In this document: positions 55,845 through 62,457 of the stretch, piece after piece
Position numbering within the stretch: the stretch's first letter is position 1
Layout: each line of letters opens with the position of its first letter
Origin: JAFLCM01 sp046154665
Lineage (GTDB): Bacteria; Planctomycetota; Phycisphaerae; Phycisphaerales; UBA1924
Direction of reading: 5' to 3'
Length of the DNA: 64,000 nt
Assembly (NCBI GenBank): GCA_046154665.1
Contig: JBJXFG010000102.1
Location: 62,001 to 126,000 of the forward strand
Position numbers and translations under genes: made by a program
The notes under the pieces: generated by a model
Database searches by the model: none
Told to the model about the DNA's origin: nothing
The model's input: the letters and a program-made list of their open reading frames with translations, nothing else

Positions 55845-57346
55845 AGGGCCGCTCTCCGAGCGCGAGCGGCGGCGGCGCGGTCGAGCTGCTTCTGGGCCGC
55901 GATGCGCACCTTTGCCAAAGCCTCGGGTGCCGGGGCCTCGAGCCGCCACATGCGCTGCATGGCGGCGTCGAACTCAGCCTGGTATTCCTGCCACGTCCGC
56001 GTGCGCGGGAAGGTGAACGCGCGCGGGCTGTTGGCCACCTTCGAGTGAACGCTCACGAAGCGGTTGACGTGGCTCTTCTCGAAGTCCTCGCTCTGCGAGA
56101 CCAGCGGCGAGTTCTTGCCGTGGGCGGCGCTGAGCAACTCGATGTTCTCGGGGCGCTGGGTGAAGGCGATGAACTCGAAGGAGGCTTCGGGGTCGCGCAC
56201 GCCGCGGGGGATGACGAGCACGTCGCCGTCGAGCAATCCGATGGGTGCCGCGGGGTCGTAGATGGACTCATCAACCGGGAACGGTGCGACGGCGTAATCC
56301 AGCTCCGGCGCGTACTGGTGGATGACGTTGGCGAGCCAGGGGCCCTGGTTGGTCATCGCGACCTTGCCCTTCAGGAACGGGTGCTCGGAGGTGCCGTAGA
56401 ACCCGAAGCCGGTTTGGAACTTCGTCAGACGGTCTGGCTTGAGCGCGGCAGGATACGTCTGAACCCACTGGTACGCGCGGAGGTTCGCAGGCGAATCGGG
56501 CGTGGCGAGATTCCGCGCGGCGTCGTGGATGGAATCACCGAAGTAAGCCCCCCAGAACCACGTCCACCAGGTGGGTTCCATGTGGAGGAAGCCGGCGCGG
56601 GCGATTTCGGAGGTGCCGTCGTCGGTCTGCGTGAGCGTGCCGTTTTTCTCGAAGCGTGTGAGGGCGCGGTGGGCGGCGTCGAGCTGTTGGATGGTGCGGG
56701 GCGGGTTGTCCGGGTCGAGGCCGGCCTCGCGGAACAGCGCGCGGTTGTAGAACATCGCCAGGGCACCGCAGGTGTTGATGATGCCGTACAGCGAGCCCCG
56801 GGCGGGAGCGAGCTGGTGCAACGAGCCCCGAGCGTCAGCGAGCGGGTCTGAAACAGCCCCAACTTCCTCTTGATTCGAAGACCCGTCGCTCACGCTCCGG
56901 GCTCGTTGGGCGGAAGTCGGTGTGACATGCGTCAGCATCTCCCACACTTTGGGCGCATAGGCCTCGCGGCGGATGCTGTGCCTGGCCGCGAGGTCGTCGA
57001 GCGGGAGGATCGCCCCGCTCTCGGCATAGGCGGGGATCGAAAAGTTGCCCAGGCCCAGGATGTCGGGCGGGCTGCCGCCGGCGATGGCGATCATCGACTT
57101 CTGGTCGATCGTTCCCATCGAAAAGTAGCGAACCCACAAGCGGTTCTGCGACTGGTTGAAGCGGTCGACAACGCGGCGCATGGCGGCGGCCTCGTTCTGG
57201 GTCCACTTCTCCCAGTAGTCGAGGACGAGGCGGCCGTCGGGTCGTTCTGATCTGGCGCGGGGGCCGAGGAGGGCGTAGCCCAGCGCGCCCGCGCCGAGAG
57301 TTGCCAGGGCGGCTCGACGGGTGATTTCGAGCGGGCCCGAGGGCAC
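55841..57346 (-). CDS. Sugar ABC transporter substrate-binding protein with repeat insertion
   Basis: A GTG at 57346 starts the frame, giving about 501 residues, with an Arg-Arg signal (EITRRAALATLGAGALGYAL). The mature part is a CUT1 binding protein: LVLDYWEKWTQNEAAAMRRV, ISIAGGSPPDILGL-like AIAGGSPPDILGLGN, NTCGALAMFYNRALFREAGL and MTNQGPWLANVI. Between MLTH and LYGIINTCG is an insert of about 45 residues (RARSVSDGSS, DPLADARGSL) that is the translation of a family A palindromic repeat kept in frame. Whether the protein tolerates it is not known. Confidence 0.9.
   Translation of the reverse strand: MPSGPLEITRRAALATLGAGALGYALLGPRARSERPDGRLVLDYWEKWTQNEAAAMRRVVDRFNQSQNRLWVRYFSMGTIDQKSMIAIAGGSPPDILGLGNFSIPAYAESGAILPLDDLAARHSIRREAYAPKVWEMLTHVTPTSAQRARSVSDGSSNQEEVGAVSDPLADARGSLHQLAPARGSLYGIINTCGALAMFYNRALFREAGLDPDNPPRTIQQLDAAHRALTRFEKNGTLTQTDDGTSEIARAGFLHMEPTWWTWFWGAYFGDSIHDAARNLATPDSPANLRAYQWVQTYPAALKPDRLTKFQTGFGFYGTSEHPFLKGKVAMTNQGPWLANVIHQYAPELDYAVAPFPVDESIYDPAAPIGLLDGDVLVIPRGVRDPEASFEFIAFTQRPENIELLSAAHGKNSPLVSQSEDFEKSHVNRFVSVHSKVANSPRAFTFPRTRTWQEYQAEFDAAMQRMWRLEAPAPEALAKVRIAAQKQLDRAAAARARRAAL
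56821..56908. repeat. Family A palindrome inserted in frame in a coding gene
   Basis: Arms 56821-56849 (AACGAGCCCCGAGCGTCAGC...) and 56881-56908 are inverted copies with two mismatches and one indel. The element lies inside the binding-protein gene without causing a stop or frameshift; a degenerate extra half-arm (56791-56818) lies next to it. Confidence 0.8.
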
Positions 57347-57348
57347 GA

Positions 57349-57741
57349 TTACTTGCCCTTCGGATCGGCAGCGGGGTCCTGAGCGGGCGGGCGCGACGCG
57401 TTGGCCTCGGCCCGCTGCTCGTTCACTCGCTTGATCGCCTCGTCCCAAGAGCCGTCCACAGGAAAACCGTTCGGCTTGCCGGTCTTTGGGTTCGTGAGCC
57501 CAACCCGGGCGCTCAGCGTTTCGGTGGCGGATCGCTGGATTAGTTCCAGTTCCATCCTGCCCCTCACCATGGTCCACTCATCGCCGGTCTCCGTGTCGCG
57601 GATCGTGACCATCTCGCCGAGTTTCTTCAGGCTCCGCTGCTCGCTGCCGGCCAAGAAGAGATAGGCGTAGACCCCAGCGGCCACGAGCAGGCCGACCAGC
57701 ACATACCCGAGCCAGGGCTTGCGATTCAGCAGTTCTCGCAT
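57349..57741 (-). CDS. Small membrane-anchored protein in the transporter operon
   Basis: The 130-residue protein starts at 57741 (MRELLNRKPWLGYVLVGLLV) with one membrane helix and a soluble domain of about 95 residues (KLGEMVTIRDTETGDEWTMV, RGRMELELIQR). The topology suggests the domain lies outside the cytoplasmic membrane. No family is recognised. It is two bases from the binding-protein start and 25 bases after the pseudopilin gene, so it is part of the operon. Confidence 0.72.
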   Translation of the reverse strand: MRELLNRKPWLGYVLVGLLVAAGVYAYLFLAGSEQRSLKKLGEMVTIRDTETGDEWTMVRGRMELELIQRSATETLSARVGLTNPKTGKPNGFPVDGSWDEAIKRVNEQRAEANASRPPAQDPAADPKGK

Positions 57742-57766
57742 GGTCAAGTGCCTCGATCGGTCACAA

Positions 57767-58552
57767 TCAGTTGGTGCGGCGCGGATTATAATGGTTGCCC
57801 CAGCTCCACGGCTGCGGGTACGAGCCGAAGCGATCCGGGCTGTACAGCTGGATGTAGGTCAAGCTGCGGATCTCCATGCTGCCCATGATGATGTTGACCT
57901 TGTTCCCGTGGCGCGGGGCGAAGTCGGTCCCGGGGCTCACGGCGTAGTCGACGCCGTCCATGAACATGATCACCTCGGAGAATCGCTTGATGTAGTTCAG
58001 GTTCTGCCCGGCGACGCCGTACTTCGCGATGACAGCGCCGTTGGGGCCGAGGTCCGTCCCCGGCGGCTGGTCGTTGACCCAGTACTCGTTGATCAGATCG
58101 TTGAACACGTCGTACCGCCCGTCATTGTTCATGTCTCGGGCGGGGAAAATCGCCCGGTCCTCGAAGTCCTCCAGCGTGGACGGGAAGACCACGCTGGTGG
58201 CACCGATGGCGTCCGGGCAGATGTACACCTGCTTGTTGCCGTCAAGGTACTGGTCCAGAAGCGTGATAATCTTCCAGCGCTTCTTCAGCACCGGGCCGTT
58301 GTTCAACTGCTCGAGCACACTGGGGAAATAGCGCGGATCGCCCTGGTCTTCGACGTAGCCCAGCGTGGCGAAGCCGATCTGGCGCAGGTTGTTCTGGCAC
58401 TGGAGGTTCCGCGCCGCGAAGCGCGCCTTGCCCAGCGCCGGCAACAACAACCCGATCAAAAGCGCAATCACCGCCACCACCACCAGCAGTTCGACCAGCG
58501 TGAACCCACGCCCCCCACGCCCCCAGCCTGTTCTGATGCGGATGCGACTCAT
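57767..58552 (-). CDS. Prepilin-type (pseudopilin-like) protein
   Basis: The 261-residue protein has a basic leader and the prepilin cleavage/methylation motif GFTLVELLVVVAVIALLIGL with the conserved Glu at +5. The large C-terminal domain (NLQCQNNLRQIGFATLGYVE, then APRHGNKVNIIMGSMEI near the end) resembles planctomycete pseudopilins of the DUF1559/H-x-G type. The prepilin peptidase at 1831-3474 could process it. It overlaps the GH94 stop by four bases, an unusual association with a sugar operon elsewhere but plausible in this phylum. Confidence 0.88.
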   Translation of the reverse strand: MSRIRIRTGWGRGGRGFTLVELLVVVAVIALLIGLLLPALGKARFAARNLQCQNNLRQIGFATLGYVEDQGDPRYFPSVLEQLNNGPVLKKRWKIITLLDQYLDGNKQVYICPDAIGATSVVFPSTLEDFEDRAIFPARDMNNDGRYDVFNDLINEYWVNDQPPGTDLGPNGAVIAKYGVAGQNLNYIKRFSEVIMFMDGVDYAVSPGTDFAPRHGNKVNIIMGSMEIRSLTYIQLYSPDRFGSYPQPWSWGNHYNPRRTN

Positions 58553-61041
58553 GTCCTGCTCCTTTCGCGCCCCGCGATGGCGGCGGCGCCTTGCGGGCGG
58601 GTCGTCAACATACCCCAGCCCACGGACACTTCATTGTCCCCGGTTGTGCTCAGGTCTTCCTCCCGTAGCACGTTCCCAAGAATCGTCTTCCCGTTCACCG
58701 TGATGCACGCGGCGGTCCCGCCCTCACTGGGGGGGGCGAACTCCGCCGAATCGAACGTGAGCTTCAGCACCCTGCCGCGCCACACGCGACGGGCGGTCAC
58801 TTTCCCCATCTCGACGAAGGGGACGGGGTCGATCATGACGCCGTCCCACACGGGGCGGACGCCCAGGATGTATTCGAGGCAGACGCGGTTGAGCCACGCC
58901 GCCGAGCCGGTGTACCAGGTCCAGCCGGCTTTTCCGGGGGTGTCGCTGAGGGGGCCGTCGACGTTGCCGGGGGTGACATATGGCTCAGCGCGGTAGCGCT
59001 CGGCGTGCTGGCCCCCTGCGCGAAGAGGCGGGCTGATGGACTTCCAGATTTTTCCCACAGCTTCGGCGTCGCGGCGCAGCGCGGCGGCGGCCAGGGCCCA
59101 CGTCGCCGCGTGCATGTAGACGCCGCCGTTTTCGCGCGAGCCGGGCGAGTAGCGCGTGATGTAGCCGACATCCGCCTCGGGCTGCGTGTACGCCGGCCAG
59201 ATGAGCAGAGGGCCCATCTCGCCCAGCAGCTTGGTTCGGACGGTGTTCCACGCCGAGGAGAGGCGATCCTCGGGGCCGGCGTTGGTCATGATGGCCCAGG
59301 TCTGGCAGTTGAGGAATACCTGGGCGGGACCCGGGGCGTTGTCCTTGCTGCCGAGCCAGCGGCCGCTGTCCATGGTGGCACCCTTGTACCAGGCGCCGTC
59401 CCAGGCGTGGGCGTTGATGGCTTGCACGAGCTTCTCGCGCTTCTCGCGGAACTCTTGCGCGGTGCGACGGTCTTCCACTTGATCGAGCAGGTGCGCGAAA
59501 TCGCCGAGGATCTGCACGAGGAAGAACGCGAGCCAGACGGTCTCGCCTTTTTCATCGACGCCCATGGCCGAGAGGCCGTCGTTCCAATCGCACGAGCCGA
59601 TGTGCGGCAGGCCGCGCTCGCTGAACCTGCCGAACGACTTGCGGAACGCTCGAAGGCAGTGGTCGAGAATGGTCGCGTTCGCGGCGGGTTCATCAACGAA
59701 GGGGGCGGCGGCGTCGAGGATCGACATGTCGCCCGTCTCGCGGATGTAGTTGGCGGTGACGAACGGCAGCCACAGGTAATCGTCCGAGCACTTGGTGCGC
59801 AGGCCGAACTCCGCCAGCGGGTGCCACCAGTGGTAGACCGAGCCGTCGCTGAACTGGTGGGCGGCGTGCAGCATGATCTGCTTGCGCGTGCCGTCGGGAT
59901 CGAGCGGGAGCCACACCTGCGAATCCTGCAGTTGATCGCGGAACCCGTACGCGCCGGACTGCTGGTAGTAGCCGGTGCGGGCCCACAGCCGGCCGCAGAT
60001 CGCCTGGTAGGGCAGCCAGTGGTTGTTCATCAGGTCGAAACTGGGCTCGTTGGTTTCGACGTTGGCGGGGGCGAGGCGCTGCTGCCAGGCGTGCCGACTC
60101 GCCTCGGGCGTGGCCCAGGCTCGGGCTGTATTGCGGTATGTGTCCAGCAGCGCCATGAGCCGCGATTCATCCTCGGCGATGGCGGTGACGAAGTGCAGTT
60201 TCACGGTGGCCCCCGCGGCGAGCGTGAGGTCGCCGCCCAGGGCACACGCGGCATCGTGGAAGCGCCCGAAGGCCTCTTTCACCGGCTGTTTCTGCGTCAT
60301 CGCCAGCGGCGCGTGCGGGTCGCCATAGCGCCCCAGGAAGTGCTCCTTGCTCGCGGTGGCGAGGGAGTTGTCGAAGGTGATCCCCGCGCAGGCGTGAGCG
60401 GCGACGTAAGGCCACGGGCGGTTCCAGTGCTCCTTCTCGTTCCGCGGCGGAAGGTCCCACATGTTCTTGGTCGCCACCACCGCGTGACGACGGTCGTCGT
60501 AACGCGTGGTGATGAACAGGCGGTGGAACTCGCGTTTGGCGTCGGGCGCGACACCCAGGCACCACTCGAACCAGCTCGCGATCCGCAGACGCCGCGCCGA
60601 CTTGCGTAGGTTGGTCAGCTCAACCGTCCACACCTCGGCGTTGTCATCGGGCGCGACGCTGAGGGTCCACGCGGCACGCACGCCAGCGAACTCGGTCGTG
60701 AACGTCGACGAGCCCTGGGTGTGCTCGCAGCGGTACGAATCGAACTTGGTGTGGCACGGCGCGGGGCTGAGCGACCAGAGCTCGCCTGAGTCGAGGTCAC
60801 TGAGATAGATGAAGCGCCCGTGGTCGTCGCGGGCCAGGTCCATCTCCCAGCGGGTCAGGACGTTGAGCTGGCTGTTGTCGAGCCAGCTGAAGCCGCCGCC
60901 GTTGTGGCTGACGATGAGGCCGTAGCGCCCGTTGCAGACGATGTTGACCCAGGGTGTGGGTGCGTTCGAGTCGGTGACGACGAACGCCCGCCCGTCGCGG
61001 GTGAAGTGTCCGAAGGCGTTGGGGAAGAGGTCGCCGTCCAT
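58549..61041 (-). CDS. GH94 glycoside phosphorylase (cellobiose phosphorylase-like)
   Basis: The 830-residue cytoplasmic enzyme has the GH94 beta-sandwich start (NAFGHFTRDGRAFVVTD, TPTPWVN, NGGGFSWLD) and an (alpha/alpha)6 barrel with SGAYGFRDQLQDSQ, LRTKCSDDYLWLPF, the catalytic-Asp motif GSCDWNDGLSAMG and PGSRENGGVYMHAATWA. It splits a beta-glucoside disaccharide or oligosaccharide with phosphate, giving a sugar-1-phosphate. The length fits cellobiose or chitobiose phosphorylases rather than the roughly 1100-residue 1,2-beta-oligoglucan enzymes, so the linkage is open. First gene of the operon, with promoter and operator at 61124-61169. Confidence 0.93.
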   Translation of the reverse strand: MDGDLFPNAFGHFTRDGRAFVVTDSNAPTPWVNIVCNGRYGLIVSHNGGGFSWLDNSQLNVLTRWEMDLARDDHGRFIYLSDLDSGELWSLSPAPCHTKFDSYRCEHTQGSSTFTTEFAGVRAAWTLSVAPDDNAEVWTVELTNLRKSARRLRIASWFEWCLGVAPDAKREFHRLFITTRYDDRRHAVVATKNMWDLPPRNEKEHWNRPWPYVAAHACAGITFDNSLATASKEHFLGRYGDPHAPLAMTQKQPVKEAFGRFHDAACALGGDLTLAAGATVKLHFVTAIAEDESRLMALLDTYRNTARAWATPEASRHAWQQRLAPANVETNEPSFDLMNNHWLPYQAICGRLWARTGYYQQSGAYGFRDQLQDSQVWLPLDPDGTRKQIMLHAAHQFSDGSVYHWWHPLAEFGLRTKCSDDYLWLPFVTANYIRETGDMSILDAAAPFVDEPAANATILDHCLRAFRKSFGRFSERGLPHIGSCDWNDGLSAMGVDEKGETVWLAFFLVQILGDFAHLLDQVEDRRTAQEFREKREKLVQAINAHAWDGAWYKGATMDSGRWLGSKDNAPGPAQVFLNCQTWAIMTNAGPEDRLSSAWNTVRTKLLGEMGPLLIWPAYTQPEADVGYITRYSPGSRENGGVYMHAATWALAAAALRRDAEAVGKIWKSISPPLRAGGQHAERYRAEPYVTPGNVDGPLSDTPGKAGWTWYTGSAAWLNRVCLEYILGVRPVWDGVMIDPVPFVEMGKVTARRVWRGRVLKLTFDSAEFAPPSEGGTAACITVNGKTILGNVLREEDLSTTGDNEVSVGWGMLTTRPQGAAAIAGRERSRT

Positions 61042-61123
61042 GCGGAACTGCCGGAGAAGATTGGAAGAGACTCAGAAGCGGTGGAGCCGTGTGCGAGCGC
61101 CGAGGTGTGCGTGAAGACGCCGG

Positions 61124-61169
61124 TGTAACCGCTTTCAATAGAGTGTACGGCACATGAGGATCGTGTCAA
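61124..61169 (-). promoter_or_regulatory. Promoter and LacI-type operator of the GH94-ABC operon
   Basis: On the minus strand TTGACA (61169-61164), a 16-base spacer and TACACT (61147-61142) form a good sigma70 promoter. The palindrome TGAAAGCGGTTACA (61137-61124) follows at the start of transcription, about 83 bases before the GH94 start. A bound repressor would block initiation. Confidence 0.8.
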
Positions 61170-61222
61170 GCCGCGGGCCGCAATCCACCGACAGTTTGTG
61201 AACTCATTTCGAGACGGGACTC

Positions 61223-61250
61223 GGTGGGGCAGGCTTCCAGCCTGTCATTC
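61223..61250. repeat. Family E repeat (GGGGCAGGCTTCCAGCCTG)
   Basis: This is a second copy of the motif seen at 41953-41980, in the space between the PEP-CTERM gene and the GH94 promoter. Confidence 0.55.
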
Positions 61251-61282
61251 TTTGATGAAGGCAGGATGGACGTCTACCCACC

Positions 61283-61319
61283 GAAAGAAAACGCCGAACG
61301 ACCACGGGGTCGTCCGGCG
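61283..61319 (-). terminator. Rho-independent terminator of the PEP-CTERM gene
   Basis: On the minus strand an 11 bp stem (CGCCGGACGAC / GTCGTTCGGCG, one G-T pair) is followed by TTTTCTTTC, 37 bases after the stop at 61356. Confidence 0.88.
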
Positions 61320-61355
61320 CGATTCATTCAAACAGGCGATGCGTGTCGCCAGAAC

Positions 61356-62135
61356 TCAGCGGCGACGACGCAGGCCGACCAGGCCAGCCACGCCGAGCAG
61401 CGCCGCCGCGCCGGGGGCCGGCACCACGACGATGTTCGAGAAGATGGTGTCCGAGAAGGTGGCGCCCTGCGGCGAGTTCTGGACGCCCATGCCGACGAAG
61501 AAGGGGAAGGCGCTGGGGATGCCGCCCTCGCCGTTGCCGATGAGCTTGAGGCCGCTGGAGACCCAGCCGCCGCCGAGCGAGTACATGTATTCGAAGGTGG
61601 AGCGGATGGTGCCAGCGCCGCCGACGGTCCCGTCGCCGTTGCCCGGGGTGTAGATCATGCGGAGGCTGATGTCGCCGCTGGTCGAGCCGGGGACGACGCC
61701 GAAGGAGTGGAACTCGAAGATCGAGCCGAAGGCGGCGATCTCGCCGTTGGGCAGCACGCCGAAGAAGCCGAAGCCGAACAGGTCAGAGTGGAAGCCCGCT
61801 TCCTTGCCGTTGCGGACGTCGGTGGAGAGGCTCATCTTGAACTGGGCGTCGAAGCCGTCCTCGTAGTTGAAATCGAAGGCGGTAGAGCCGCCGTCGTTCG
61901 AGAAGTAGGCGCTGTGCCGGTTGGCGAAGCCGCCGCCGTCGGGGTCGGCCGCGCCGAAGGGGCCTTCGTTGAAGCGGACCTGAGCGGGGAAGTTATTCGT
62001 GACGGCGAGGTTGCTCGACGGGAAGTCGTTGAAGATGCGCTGGCGCACATTCACGCCGTTGATCCCCGACACCACACCGGCCAGCGCGGGGGAAGCGCAA
62101 ACGACAAGCATCGAAGCGGCGAACAGAGTCTTCAT
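61356..62135 (-). CDS. PEP-CTERM-sorted exported protein in the glucan regulon
   Basis: The 259-residue protein starts at 62135 with GGAG about 9 bases upstream. It has a signal peptide (MKTLFAASMLVVCASPALAG), a beta-rich body (SAYFSNDGGSTAFDFNYEDG, GTIRSTFEYMYSLGGGW) and a C-terminal VPAPGAAALLGVAGLVGLRR-type sorting tail. Relatives are surface-attached. Two LacI-type operators lie upstream, so it is expected to be co-regulated with GH94 and may bind glucan. The binding role is inferred. Confidence 0.82.
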   Translation of the reverse strand: MKTLFAASMLVVCASPALAGVVSGINGVNVRQRIFNDFPSSNLAVTNNFPAQVRFNEGPFGAADPDGGGFANRHSAYFSNDGGSTAFDFNYEDGFDAQFKMSLSTDVRNGKEAGFHSDLFGFGFFGVLPNGEIAAFGSIFEFHSFGVVPGSTSGDISLRMIYTPGNGDGTVGGAGTIRSTFEYMYSLGGGWVSSGLKLIGNGEGGIPSAFPFFVGMGVQNSPQGATFSDTIFSNIVVVPAPGAAALLGVAGLVGLRRRR

Positions 62136-62285
62136 GACATTCTCTCCAGGGGGGGGCAACGCAGTGGCTACACAGAGGCCACACAAGGGGGGAGCATCCG
62201 GCGGGTCCGGCGCGGCTGTGCACACCATCGCGCGGACTCGGAATCAAACGCCGTGGGCAGACAACCTCACGAAACAGAAGACGCC

Positions 62286-62326
62286 TGAAACCGCTTTCAG
62301 TGTGACTCATGCAAACGTTCTGTCAA
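62286..62326 (-). promoter_or_regulatory. Promoter and LacI-type operator of the PEP-CTERM gene
   Basis: On the minus strand TTGACA (62326-62321), a 16-base spacer and a weak CACACT are followed by the palindrome TGAAAGCGGTTTCA (62299-62286). The spacing copies the GH94 promoter. Together with the site at 62352 it is the main content of the 320-base gap 62136-62457. Confidence 0.7.
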
Positions 62327-62351
62327 CTGGAATTTCACCAAGTGGCGACTC

Positions 62352-62365
62352 GTAAAACGGTTTAC
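62352..62365. promoter_or_regulatory. Upstream LacI-type operator of the PEP-CTERM gene
   Basis: GTAAAACGGTTTAC is a near-perfect palindrome 25 bases upstream of the -35 element. It could allow repressor looping with the site at 62286. Confidence 0.6.
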
Positions 62366-62457
62366 TTGATGAATTGCGGGTTCGTCGCCTCTTGACAAGC
62401 AGGCCGCGCGGACCTCTGGCGATGCCCGAAGCGTCGGCTCGGAGAGCTGACGTATCA

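Noticed and set aside
54082..57346. Dedicated ATPase for the sugar importer
   Set aside because: No P-loop ABC ATPase frame exists in or near the operon; a shared subunit elsewhere is the likelier explanation.
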